From contig JASANH010000339.1 in the NCBI GenBank assembly GCA_030248295.1, forward strand, positions 186,001 through 250,000: a stretch of DNA of 64,000 bases, given 5' to 3'. This DNA comes from Mesodorylaimus sp. YZB2_4 (taxonomy: Eukaryota; Nematoda; Enoplea; Dorylaimida; Dorylaimidae). Below are positions 44,201-55,361 of this stretch, in pieces. Under the pieces are notes generated by a model. That model was not told the origin of the DNA, did no database searches, and saw nothing but the letters and a program-made list of their open reading frames with translations. Position numbers and translations under genes: made by a program. The first letter of the stretch is position 1. Each line of letters begins with the position of its first letter.

Positions 44201-47200
44201 AAGACATCAGTCCCACCACAACTGGCTCGATGACCAGTCCAATGTCTATATCAGACACTGATGCAAGCACACCTATTATAACGGGCAGCACAAGCTTTCC
44301 GCAATATTCACCAAGTCCTCCAACAGTATTTATTCAATCTTTGTCATACATCACTAGCACACTAGGCACAGCCCCTGAAACGATTCCTGAGAGTAACATC
44401 GCAACTTGGATCCCTTCTTCAACTCCAGTGCCAACAACCCACGTCGAGTCGTCACAGTTCGAGTCAACGGGTGCACCAACTCCAACTAGTGAATATTTAA
44501 AATCGTCAATAATTACCACCCCGCCTGCACCGGACACTCTTTCAGCCATCAGCCTTTCATCGAAGCTGCCCACGAGTCACTTAACAAATTTCTCTGCCAT
44601 GGTAGCCGAGGCGTCTATTGGGTCAAGCATTGAAATTACTACGTTTGAGACCGAGTCAACCGCTGCAAGCGCTGTAGAAGATGAACAGTCATTCTCCACA
44701 GATGAAACAGCATCAATATCCAGTAGAGGCAGCAGCAATCTAATAAGCGCAGAAACTTCCGAATTTACTGCTCTAAGCACATGGTCTGCTTCAACAACCC
44801 ATGCGAACGAGACCATCATGATTCACAGCAGTTCAGAGACAGATTACATCAGCGAGACAACACTCATCGCTACTACAGCAAATGCACCTGCGCCTTTGCT
44901 CACATCAGAAACTACAGTCAGTGAAACAGCTGGAGTGGTCTTAATGGTGACCACGCCCTCCGCCACAGCCACGAGCACACATGAGTCCTCACCAGCACTG
45001 GCCTTAGCAGGATCTGACACTCTAGACTCAACTACAACCTCCTTTTATCCTTCTGTGTTTCCTCGATCCACAACTGACGCACTGCCCACTTTGGGGAGCT
45101 CTGGATTTGAGGAAAACTCGGCAATGCAGTCATTTGCATTCATCAGCCCTTCTAATCACAGGTCGACATCAGATTTTACGACTGTCATCACACCAATTGA
45201 GTCAGCCTCCTCTGCTATTCCCTTTGATCCAGAAGTCGCCATGACTTATTTACCTGCGCAGAGTACAGAAGTGGAGGTGCAAGCCAACATCTCGCTCGTG
45301 ATGTCAGACGGGCCAAACGTATTCACCATGTCGAAGACAAACTCCCTCGCTAAGACTATGTTTGAAACCACCACTGCTGCCACCTCCATCTCATCTGCGC
45401 CTATCGTTCCATCCTTTGTTTCAACAGAGCTGCAAAACACGAGTGGTCCCTTCATGACTAATAGCCAAGCCACGCCAGCTACCATGACGCAGGCGGTAGC
45501 TGCTTACAGCGATGTTACAGCGATGTCAAATAGCGCCAGTGTCCAAGCGAGCTCCTCAAACACAACTTCTTACCCAGACAGGCCAACTTCAGCTGCTTCT
45601 ATGACTTATATCCCAACTCAGCAGGCTAGTCCTGTTTCCTTTGGTGTAAGCACTCCGGCACAAGCCTCCGAAAATATTTACATAGAAGGCATCAGTAATG
45701 GCACAGATACTTCTGCCTTAGGCCCAACCTCCGATTCAGTGTTGGTAGCAGACCCTGAAGCTACTTCGTCTTTCGCTGATGCTGCTTTTGCAAAGCGTAA
45801 CTTCGGAACGGTCTCCCAACTTCCCAGCATAACTTCTGTCCATGAACTCCCACTCACCGCTTTCACTTTATCCACAGGGCATACAGTGCCTTTAGCAGAC
45901 CCAACAGCTGCTCTTCTCGCTGAAGCGCCAAACACATCGATTACTGAGCCTATCGACCCGTTGCACGTATTTCCATTCCAGCCTGATTCCGCTTTGTCCC
46001 TAATGATCAGTGATACGCCGACAGCATTCGAAGCCGATATGGGTGGTAGGACATTCCGATATGCAGGTTCACCTGGCACGTCTGCATCCATTTTGACTGA
46101 CAATGCCGGTGTCCTGACAGCCACTCTTGCAGCAAGCAACCAGACATCAAATTATGGAGAGGCTGACCCGAGTCTAGAGGCCAGCGCTATGCCACAAGCT
46201 GCATCCGACTTGCAAGGAGGAGAAAGAACGATATCACTTACCCCTGATCTCTCACAGCGTGAACCCCAAGACGCTCCATCTGACTTGGTGAAAGGTGAGA
46301 GCGAGAATCTGATCTCGCCCACCCCTGATCTCTCCCAATCTGGAGGCCTTGGCGCTACCTATCAGGGAGGAGACAGAACGATTGCACCTTCCCCTGATCT
46401 CCCAAAGCCAGAACGCCAAGACGCTCCATCTGTCTTGCAGGGCGGTGGGAATCCAATATCGCCTACCCCTGATCTCTCGCAGTCTCAGCGCCAAGACGCT
46501 GCATCTGACTCGCAGGGAGGAGAAAGACTGTCCTCGCCCACCCCTGATCTCTCCCAATCTGGACGCCAAGACGCTGCGCCTGACTCGCAGGGAGGAGAAC
46601 GACTGTCCTCGCCCACCCCTGATCTCTCCCAATCTGGACGCCAAGGCGCTGCATCTGACTCGCAGGGAGGAGAACGGCTGTCCTCGCCCACCCCTGATCT
46701 CTCCCAATCTGGACGCCAAGACGCTGCATCTGACTCGCAGGGAGGAGAACGACTGTCCTCGCCCACCCCTGATCTCTCCCAATCTCAACGCCAAGACGCT
46801 GCGCCTGACTTAAAGAAAGGCGAGGAACCGATCTCACTCGCCCCTAGCCTCTCACAGTCTGAACGCGAGGACGCTCAAAATCGAAATGTTTCCAAATCGT
46901 CGGTGGAAAAACCCTTATCGAAGCCATTAACAACATCCGAAGTGCGGACATTACTTTCTTCTGCTGGCATTGAGCCCGTACGTGTTCATCGTCCCTTCCA
47001 TCAGTTTTTCCAACACGATTCATTTTAGGAAACGTTGAAAGATACGGCAACGGTGGCCACAGCTCTCAGTGACTCATTACCCTTCGTGTTGGAAGAGTTG
47101 ACAGAAAAAGAAAAGTCGATCCTGTACTTCGATTTGGACTCCGTTGTAAAGTTTTGCATGTATGACGGGCGTATGTGTGATATGGAAAAGTAAGCTGATC

Positions 47201-50200
47201 AGAGATGGCGTGCGCAGGATCGTCAATGGCTTCTTTTAGCGAGTGGAAAACCGAAGTCAGCCCTATATATGGCAATTGCTTTACATTCAATCCGCACAAC
47301 CCGCCGTTGGAAGCTGCTAGTTATGGTAGCCAGCGAGGTAAGCGCTTCATCCTCGGGTCAGACCTCAGACTGGGTCCTGTCCGTGGCTGAGCGCACTACA
47401 GTAGACTTTACCCCAGTGCGCAGTTACAGGTAGGTACCTAAAAGTCGTTTCTTGTGCGCAGTTCACCCTCACTAGATTGCGCACTGCCTTCAGTGATGAG
47501 GTGAAACGGAGGCCTGAACAGCTACAGAGCGCAAGCGTCGCTGCGTGACAGAATTTTTAATTCTTGGGTTTCGGCGTGCTAGCAGTTTGGATAGACTTTC
47601 GACTTTCGATTGGGCTTTGTTCGAATACAATAGGGCATAGCCGAGCAAAGCCGACATTAGAAACATGCCGGACTGATGTATTGATTTGGTCATGCAGCAG
47701 TGTCTGTTCAGTCCAAGTTCAGTCCAAGAGATGCGACCAAGTTCATGCTCGTTATAGGTCTGTGGGTACTCCTCGAAAACAACGAGAACGAGCACACTTG
47801 CAACGCGTTGTCGAGTGGCTTCGTCGTTCAGCTACATGAACAAAACGAGCCCATTTTACCCGAAATATCTGGTCAATATGTGGCACCAACATTCGCATCT
47901 AATTTTGCATTCGAAAAAGTAAAAAGGGCACTTTTATGATCTTTTGAAATTCTTTGATGCTGTAGCAGCAAAAATGTTTTAGAATACGATCTCGAAGCTG
48001 AAATATCCGTACGGCTCGTGCACAAGCAACAACGACCTTCTCGAGCATTACTATTACTCAAATGGAAGCTATTCGGAAGAGGTGCCTAAATTTGACACAT
48101 CACATCTAGTTTCGGACCAATCTCATACTGGCACGAAGAAAACTGCTGTTCAGAGTCCAATTGCTCATAGTTATTCTTCCAACTAGAAGCTCTCTCAGAA
48201 GTGATTCTCCGAGCCTTTTTCTTTTAGCTGTGCATACGCAGCTGTTTTCAAAATTATGTTATTCGTTCGTGCGGCTGTGCTGATCCCAAGTATGGGAAGC
48301 CGGACAATGCAAAGTTCTGCACTTTAGAAAATGGAGGAAGTAAGGATCAGGTGCATTCTTTGCGCATGACCCCAAAATACACTTTATTTTAGAGCAATGT
48401 GTGGATAACTTAGCAAAATGCGAAACAGATCTGATGTCGAAAATAAACTGCACTTGTCACCCCGCCTGCGAGTAAGCTGTCGACTTGGGACTAGCGCGAG
48501 GATGGATTCTGAAGCTTGTTTTTCTAGGAGCAGTCAGTTTAAGTCTGATATCACCCAATCTGTTCTCCAGACATCGACACCCTTTGTAAGTCTGTGAACA
48601 AGATTAGTTGAGCTAAACATTTTGATCGAACCCAGCTTATTTTTAGAAACCTGCGGGCAATTTCAACATGACCAGATTCAAAAATCTGCGAAGGTGTGTT
48701 TACTCGACTTCTGTTTGACGCGGTCGCATACAGTAGCATCCACTCGTGGGTCTGCAACCACAAAACAGCAAATATACTGCATTACAGTGCGTTGCCAGGT
48801 CCGACATTGGGTCCCAAAACCCAACCCATTTTTTTGGGTTTTCGGGTTGGGTTGGGTCGGGTTTTCAGACAGGGCGGTTTTGGGTTGTGAAGGTTGACCT
48901 TTTTCCCAACCCAACCCAAAAAAAACTTTTCCACTTGCTGTGCCTTATTCGTCAGCATGAGTATATGTGGTTGATCGGCACAGCGTTTTTAAAAGCCACT
49001 GCAACATGATGTCCGCTTTTTTGAGTCGACAGATCCTGGTGTTTAAAAAAACGTACCCAGTGCCCCCAGCTAGTCTAATTCAACATGTCACAGACCGTGA
49101 CGGAACTGAGAAACCGTCTGTTAGCAGATGATATCGAGCTGATCTGATCTCTTGTCGACTTGCAGAGATCAGGTCAGTCAAGTCCAAATTTCGAAAATTT
49201 GAAAGTTTGGTCGGTGAGAATTCATGAAGAAGCCTTTTGCTTTTTGGCAGGGGATGGGCTTGAGTTTTTGGCTGGGTTTAGAGAGTGATTTCTTGCCTTG
49301 AAACAGGTATTTCCTGCAAATTTATTCATAGACTATTCAGAAATTATGTCTGCTAGAGGCCAATTTTGCAGAAATTTTGCCTCCGGCCCCTGCGCCCCAC
49401 CCCTACTCGGCCGGTTAAGATTATCCTCGAGCACTAAATTAAAGCATATTTATGCAATCTTTTTTGTTGGCCCCTGAAGACCCCGAAATCTTGCGTAGCC
49501 GCCTGACCTGACGTGAGCCACTGCCGCTCTATCGGAGGGAGACCAGCATCTCCTTGTTTGACGAACAGGGGTTGTAAGATTAACTAAAAGTGCCCTGGTG
49601 CAAATGGTCCCTCAGAGGGGTCATGTTATTAACTTGCAGCTCGAAAAGGGAATGGTCGTTGAGATATTAGCAGGATACTTCTCAGGTCTTTGGTTATTTT
49701 TTAGGAGTCCAAATACCGACTTTGGAGGTGCAGTCAGATTAGCTCGCGCCAGTTTATCACCTGCTAGATAAGTTGCTTCTGGTATCCCTGCAGATCTTTT
49801 TGAAGTTAGATGAAGATGCGAGCGGGCACGACACACTGAACTGCTCAAAAATGTATTCATCGTAAGGTCACCTTTCAGAGTTGTGTGCAGCGTCAAAATG
49901 TGCCATACTGGAGCCCCGGGGACCCAGGGTAGACTCTTCCACTAACCTCACAACTTCTCTCTCAGGGGACGCTTTCGAGTAAAGCCACCATGCCCAGATT
50001 GCTTTCCGTCAGGTCGCTTAGTGAAGAATGATAGCATTTTCACAAAAATGTGGTCATGCTGATAATATAACTTCACTGAACAAAAGTGTTTTTTTTGGGT
50101 TTTAGTCAATTTTTTCAAAAAATATGGTTTTTTCATGGGTTGGATGAGGGTTCACTTGCGAATGGGTTGGGTTTGAGTTTTTAAAAATGGGTTTGGGTGG

Positions 50201-51350
50201 AGCTGTGAACCCATTGTCGGACCTGGGGTCAAGTCCAACCCTCTTCACGGAATAGCGGGAGGCACACTCAATCGACTGACCAGGCTAGGACAAGGCATGT
50301 TCAGACAGGAGTTATACAGTGGCTGTAGGCTGTTTTCTTTGAGAATATACCCGCACTTCGCGTGCCTCGTGTACATTCCCATAGAAAACAGATACGGGGG
50401 GGAGTTCAATTCAATTTCTCTTGTAAAATTGTCTCGACGCTACCCACTGAAATGCCCGTTTCCTCCGCTATCTAGACAACGTCTGTTCGAAGGTCTCCTT
50501 TCCCAATCTTTGCCACAACATCGCATTTGTTGGCCAGTGTCGCCTCAGTTGGTCGTCCAGATCTTGGATCATCTTCAATCGATTCTCCCCCCAACTTTGA
50601 GCAATTCTCCCCCCACTTTTTCACTGACGGCAATATAGGTGCCTCATTGCCATACACTAAGACCATCCGATCGCTAATTTCTGTGGGCTTCAAGCCTTCT
50701 TGTGTTTAAAACTTGATGGCAGACTGATGCGCAAAATTTATCAAATTTGTAATTTCTCTGAGCCACTTCCAAATAAATGACCATATCTCAAGAACGCATG
50801 AATGGATCAGCGCGATTTATTGCAGGGATTCTAATGGGATGTGTGGCAGTGTAAAGTACATATCTCACTGCTGCAGCTCATGAGGAAGCTACTCAGGCTA
50901 CGAATTTTTTGAACTCTCTCCGTAGTAGCTCTGGCAGCAATCATGTGCATTCTTTAAAGCATTTTCGAACAATCAGTAGATTCAAATCAGCATTGGTCGT
51001 ACGGAACCTGTTTTTTGCAGGCGCGACAAGGCAGCTTTGCACGTTTATTACTCGCAACCGTATGTGATTCACTACAGGGAACGGCCAGCCCTCAGCGTAA
51101 GGCCTATCTGCTACTCTAAGTCCCTTATGTCATGTTGCAAGCATGTTATCCATTTCAGATCATCAATCTGCTCTACAGCATTAGCAACTTCCCGCAGATG
51201 TTTGCCGGAGCATGCATGATTTCATTATTTGAATTTGCATGGCTAGCTTGGCTCATGTTCACCAAAAAAGACCCTCCTAAATTTTATCATTCTCCCAACG
51301 CTTTCGACAACGGGTGTCTCCCGAGCCAAATCGTGAGAAAATTGCGATAG
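41254..51350 (+). CDS. giant mucin-type DEG/ENaC channel subunit
   Basis: Eleven exons: 41254-46977, 47029-47189, 47240-47337, about 47712-47918, 47983-48081, 48228-48339, 48393-48471, 48528-48585, 48647-48693, 51021-51096 and 51159-51350, together about 2,280 residues. The first exon holds a DEG/ENaC-like TM1 (YCWATFLALPAIHTAVLTFS, then SLAAILTMITLHLFL) and a post-TM1 PPSVRVACE motif. A Ser/Thr-rich tract of about 1,700 residues with three tandem repeat arrays follows. Later exons encode the channel ectodomain: SPIYGNCFTFNP, LHEQNEPILPE, KYPYGSCTSN, LCIRSCFQNYVIRSCGC and INCTCHPACE. TM2 is SNFPQMFAGACMISLFEFAW. The selectivity position reads GAC where the family has GxS. The phase into exon 4 does not close with my boundaries, and the N-terminal start is uncertain. 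Intron 9 (2.3 kb) contains a mobile element and a mariner relic. Confidence 0.85.
41953..42717. repeat. 17 tandem copies of a 45-bp coding repeat
   Basis: Seventeen head-to-tail 45-bp units encode STSTTTSTSTLKPTS, or close to it, within the mucin-type channel. The copies are almost identical in DNA sequence; the main difference is CCACGAGT instead of CCACCAGT in a few. Such uniformity points to recent expansion or gene conversion. Every second residue or so is a possible O-glycosylation site. Confidence 0.95.
42947..43232. repeat. 4 tandem copies of a 72-bp coding repeat
   Basis: Four units of 24 codons, with AGGACTCCAATGGCTACTTC recurring every 72 bp from 42952, encode RTPMATSLGSTVSTSTTSPK and four further residues. 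They lie inside the mucin-like region of the channel gene. The last copy has begun to diverge (VSTSTTS becomes ASTSPTS). Confidence 0.9.
46195..46865. repeat. about 9 copies of a 75-bp coding repeat, charged/Pro-rich
   Basis: Units of 25 codons built on SPTPDLSQSGRQDA and SDSQGGERL lie at the C-terminal end of the mucin-like region, just before the channel domain resumes. The four units from about 46.48 to 46.80 kb are nearly identical; earlier units are degenerate. Unlike the Thr-rich arrays this repeat is rich in Asp, Gln, Gly, Glu and Arg, so it is probably a non-glycosylated flexible linker. Confidence 0.9.
48795..50226. mobile_element. 1.4-kb element with 18-bp terminal inverted repeats and G/T-rich subterminal arrays
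   Basis: The left end CCAGGTCCGACATTGGGT and the right end ACCCATTGTCGGACCTGG are inverted with one mismatch. Next to each end are arrays of TTGGGT/AACCCA units. No transposase frame is present inside. It lies in intron 9 of the mucin-type channel gene. The right end is followed by GGGTCAAGTCC. I could not identify a target duplication with confidence. Confidence 0.75.
50405..50695 (-). pseudogene. mariner-type transposase fragment
   Basis: The minus strand encodes KKWGENCSKLGGESIEDDPR, SGRPTEAT and then, after an in-frame stop, IAEETGISVGSVETILQEKL. The ESIEDDPRSGRP block and the helix-turn-helix after it are the N-terminal DNA-binding region of mariner/Tc1-type transposases. The catalytic DD(D/E) part is missing and the frame is broken by at least one stop, so it is dead. 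It lies in the same channel-gene intron as the 1.4-kb element, outside its ends. Confidence 0.75.
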
Positions 51351-52552
51351 CTGGCTCATAGGTTAGGCTTTACTCCAATTTATTGCACTCCATATTTTAC
51401 TGGGCACGTGTAGACAATTTCTAGAGTGACTTTGTCACGTAAATTGTGGCTGCTTTTTCAACAAAGACCTCCTAGAACAGAGGATTGTGTCCCGATTCAG
51501 CGAGTGTCTCGTATCCGCGGGTGTAAAGTGCCACGGCTAACCAAAATATTATGACCCCGCCCAAGGCCGCCCAGAGGAAGCCTGAGCCTAAGCGTAAGCC
51601 CGCCCAAACACATGTAATCCTATTTACGCGCACAGCTGTGATCTCGCACATAACGTTATTTCTTTGGCCGTGTGTAAAACAGCACTCGCTGAATCGGGAC
51701 ACTCGCGGAAATGGGAATCTACGGAACAATGCAGTCACGCTCTTTCTCGGTGTGCGTAAAATCTAGTTTCAGGTAAAGATCTTTGCTGTAAGTCATGGAT
51801 ATGCAGCTCTAGTGATCGACTGTGTGGCTTGTATTTGATGTTGCTTCAGCACAACACTTCTCTATCGTGTTATGATCACTGTTTCAACTGTTCATGAGCA
51901 CATATGCCCAAATAAATCGATACTTGTGTGGAATAGCTCTCATAAAATTCTGACCCGACCCGCCTGTCTGTGACAGCTTGCATCCTCGCTCACGCCACCT
52001 AGCTGGTCCAGGGAGGGGGCAGCCATCAAGAATGTAGGCGGGCTGGGACGAAGTATGTATTAAACGTGAATATTGCCAAAAGGCGAGAAGTGAGTTCCCA
52101 GTCAACTTTGGAACTTCAGGGCACCTGACGTGAAGCTGTGTCTGTTTAGCCCGTTCAAAATCGTGGGTAGTGAGTGCTGCGTGGAAAGTGAGAAGTGTGC
52201 GTTTGTTCAAGTTTCCCCTCATTTATCACATCATGTTTTTGGGGAACATTGTCCAGCGTGAATAACGTTGACTTTTTCCTTCACTTATATCGCCCAAATA
52301 CTGAACGAAAAATGGCGGCGTTGAAGACGCGGCTGTTTTCCAAAACTGCTTTCTTCTTTTGAAAGGGAAGTTTAAGTGTTAAAAAGATTTTGCTCCGTTT
52401 TCGCTTCGTCCTCTATTTCGCCCTTGACGCGCGGCCAATTTGCAGCTTGAAAATTTTTCAAAAGCGAAGACTGCAAGCACTGAATTGAGCCTTGCAAGAC
52501 CCAATCACCTTGCCTTATTGCACTTGAATAAGTGTGCCACAATAATTTCAAA
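51351..52552. other. intergenic; one unproven membrane-type open frame
   Basis: The minus-strand frame at 51472-51738 ends with a hydrophobic stretch (GLRLGSGFLWAALGGVIIFW, LAVALY) and a polar tail (TRGYETLAESGHNPLF). It could be the last exon of a small membrane protein. I found no upstream exon with matching phase, so it is not called as a gene. The rest shows nothing recognisable. Confidence 0.35.
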
Positions 52553-54177
52553 ATGTTATTGGCTCAGCAGCAGCAGCAACGTCGGAATCAACAAAGGACT
52601 GCGACCACTACGACGACCACCACCAGCAGGACAGTGCCGGATCGTGGAGCTAATATATGGTGGTGCTGTACCGTCTTGGCCGCCCTGAAGTGGCTGGAAG
52701 TGGTGAGAGGTGGTTTGGGTAGGGCTTGATACACTGGCCTCTGTCAGAGAAATATCATGCCCTCTAGCACAGTGCACGATCTAATTACTGCTGGGCAGGC
52801 ACACAGGGTGGGCTGTGCCCGCTCCTGTTGTAACCCTCGTGCCTGGTGGGCCATGGCGAGTGGGAGAGAGTAATCGATACTCTCCCCTGGCTGGGAGACG
52901 TCAACCACTCGGGGTGATGTTTCAGCCGCAGGTGCAGTCGCAAGACTTGCCTTCTCTAGTCGGAGTTAAACATCGACCTGAGAGATTGACTCTCCCCTCT
53001 CGCCATGGCACACCACGCAAATGGGGCTACACTGTTGCTGTTTTACCACATCATCAAACGCTAAGAAGAGCATTGGATGATAAAGATGCTTACTAAAGAA
53101 GATAAACCCAGCCGCGAGTCGAACACTCACCCGTAAGTACGCTCTGAGCGTGGAAGGCACGCGCCTGACCCACTCGGCCACATGCCCTGCTCCCATCCTG
53201 AAAGGCACCAACTGAACACCCTTGTCTTGACCCCACCTATCGATCGTGTGGGCCTGCAACTCAAGCTGAAATCGCACGTTTGCACTTCACACGATCCCAG
53301 CAGTCGGTCTAAATGGCCCCTCAATCCCTCGATGCCTACCTGCACACATCTTGCTTTCAGCTCTTTGCCGTCATAATTGTGGCAGTACTGGCACCAGTCC
53401 TGTGCATTTCACCTGGCCAATATGACTTTGTCATGTTTGCTGCGGCTTTCGTTTTGTGCGTGACAGCGTTGACCATGGTCATTTACTTCCTTCGATTGCA
53501 CAAAGGGGCATTAGTCGCTTTGCCATGGCGCGCGGTGGTAAGTGCTCTTTTGATGTAGTTGTTCTTAGAAAGACTTGCCTCTGCACAGGAAACCGCCTTC
53601 AATGTCTTGGCTGTTCTCTTGTACCTGGCGGCCGCTGGAATCGCCATTTATCATTGTGTCAAGTTGTTTCAAGAAGAGTATAAGGAGATGGCCTCGAATC
53701 AAGGTTGCTCCTATCAGTTCATAGGGGACAGGCAGTACTACGAAGAGTGGCGTGGACGGATTGCTGCTGTTGCAGTAAGTGAACAGACTGTCACTGGTCC
53801 AGAGGGCACTGCTACCTGGTCAGTGCCTGTGACAGTTGGATGTATGCATGGTCGAACACAGTGTATCATGGAGAATGCAACCCCTGTTATCTGCTACTCC
53901 CACTTGCACCACAAGCCACCTGCTAGAAGCATGCCCGTCACACGCACATTGGCAGTAGCATTGAGTAGTGAGTTATGGCTGTACTGTGGGCATCTGAAGG
54001 GGGTCCTGGCCCGGCAGGCACACCAAAGACCCCGCCGTCACTGAGGCCACCACTTGCCTGCGATCATCCTCTTGTCGTCATAGCACGATGCTTCCACAAT
54101 TTCAGGCCTTCTGCGTCCTCAATGCCATCCTGCACGTTCTGTCGGTCATCTATGCCCGCGATGTTCATCACATCTGA
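52553..54177 (+). CDS. MARVEL-type four-pass membrane protein
   Basis: Exons: 52553-52702, 53361-53537, 53589-53774 and 54106-54177, all joining in phase, about 194 residues. The N-terminus is Gln/Arg/Thr-rich (QQQQQRRNQQRTATTTTTTT). TM1 is split by the first intron (WWCCTVLAALKWLEV then LFAVIIVAVLAPV). TM2 is FVMFAAAFVLCVTALTMVIY, TM3 is AFNVLAVLLYLAAAGIAIYH and TM4 is AFCVLNAILHVLSVIYARD. Four helices with short loops and a TM1 beginning after a Lys-Trp-Leu-Glu motif fit the MARVEL fold of CKLF-like/physin-type proteins, which act in membrane apposition and vesicle traffic. The extracellular loop between TM3 and TM4 contains one Cys. The first intron is filled by a SINE. Confidence 0.7.
52840..53182 (-). 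mobile_element. tRNA-Ser/Leu-headed SINE
   Basis: On the minus strand the head reads GGCATGTGGCCGAGTGGGTC then GAGTGTTCGACTCGCGGC, an A and B box of type-II tRNA (Ser/Leu) form. The body runs down to about 52840 and includes the AGTAATCGATACTCTCCCCT block also found at 8.35 kb. It is the best preserved member of this family in the window and lies in intron 1 of the MARVEL-type gene. Confidence 0.65.
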
Positions 54178-55361
54178 TCGTGGCCGATGATCTTCGACTT
54201 CATCTGACCGATCTGGGTATTAATTAGGACTAGCCACTGTTGCGCACGGATCAAATACGTGCCCTATATTAAGGTTAGAATTGTGCTGTGGAATACGTGT
54301 ATCTATTATTCTGCAAACATTATTGTATTTGTCTTAGGGGTCATGGTAAGCTGTGATTTTGTCTTGGTCCTCATAGGGACGTTACTGTGTAATCTCAGGC
54401 ATGGTAAATTAAAACAATAAACCGCGTTGTGTACAGTGAAATACTTGCTCGTTACCACCGGACAGCACTAGTGTGCTAATCAAATTTCCCGCAAAGTAAT
54501 ATAAGCAGCAGTGTACCTGCACATCACATGATTTTCGCCTTAGGCTGAGAGTACGGTAAGCACGTGAATAATTTTAGGCATTTTACTATTTAGGCGTGTA
54601 AAAACACGGCCGATTAAAAAGTTGTTTCGCAAATAACTTTTATTTCCGGTACAGCGTGTACGAAAGTAAATATTTGGATTCGGCTTATCCGGCGCGATTC
54701 AATTCATCGGCGTGTGGGTTTTTAGAGTCGAGCTAGCGCTTATGTGACAAGTTGCCAACGACCAATCGCCTCCAATCGGGTGGAACGTAGGCCTTTATTG
54801 GCCTTATCTAATTTCGATTTATTAGCGCGTAACAAGTCACTTTGATTTTGGATTACAGTTGGTCTTTACCAAGTTGTTTTCTTCGGCGGGACGGAATATT
54901 TGCTACAGTATTCCCCACCCACGCGCTGCAGTGCAGTCTTCCTTCCTGGGCGGCGTCGATTGGTAGCTATATTCTCGTCTTTGCTTGTTTCAGGTGAGCG
55001 GGAAAGTTATGTACTTAAATTGTGCTTTAATCAGGAATTAATTCTAGGCATTTTAATGAATTTGTAGGCCTATAAAAAATTTGATCTCTGTGTTAAGTTT
55101 TCTTACCTGCAGCAGCATTAGACTAGATAAAAAGCGAAATCGAACAAATTGACCGAGTGCTCCATGTAGATTAGTCTGTTCCTGATGAGTCTGATGGCAA
55201 AAGGAAACGTCCCCAGAATAAATACAATTTTGGCGCTTTGATCGACTTTTTCACGGAGTAGCTCAAAATATCCATAGGTTACGATATAGTTTTTATGACA
55301 AAACTTCACGGAATTCTCCGTTACTCCGTACTGTCTTCAAGGAATCGTTTTCAGATTTTGA
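54178..55361. other. no gene seen; upstream region of TFCP2
   Basis: No exon with similarity was found in about 1.2 kb. A polyadenylation-like AATAAA (near 54415) may serve the MARVEL-type gene. The last few hundred bases probably contain the TFCP2 promoter. Confidence 0.4.

Noticed and set aside
46252..46837. Minus-strand frames of 93-180 residues
   Set aside because: They are antisense to the 75-bp coding repeat of the channel gene.
48830..48920. Telomere-like TTGGGT runs suggesting an internal telomere
   Set aside because: The units are irregular, short and mirrored at the other end of an inverted-repeat element, so they are its subterminal arrays.
53538..53558. A 21-bp intron in the MARVEL-type gene ending at TGATGTAG
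   Set aside because: Too short. An acceptor at 53588 gives a 51-bp intron, typical here, keeps the frame and restores the third helix.
55118..55309. Minus-strand frame of 63 residues with hydrophobic stretches
   Set aside because: No similarity, no splice signals and no neighbour in phase.
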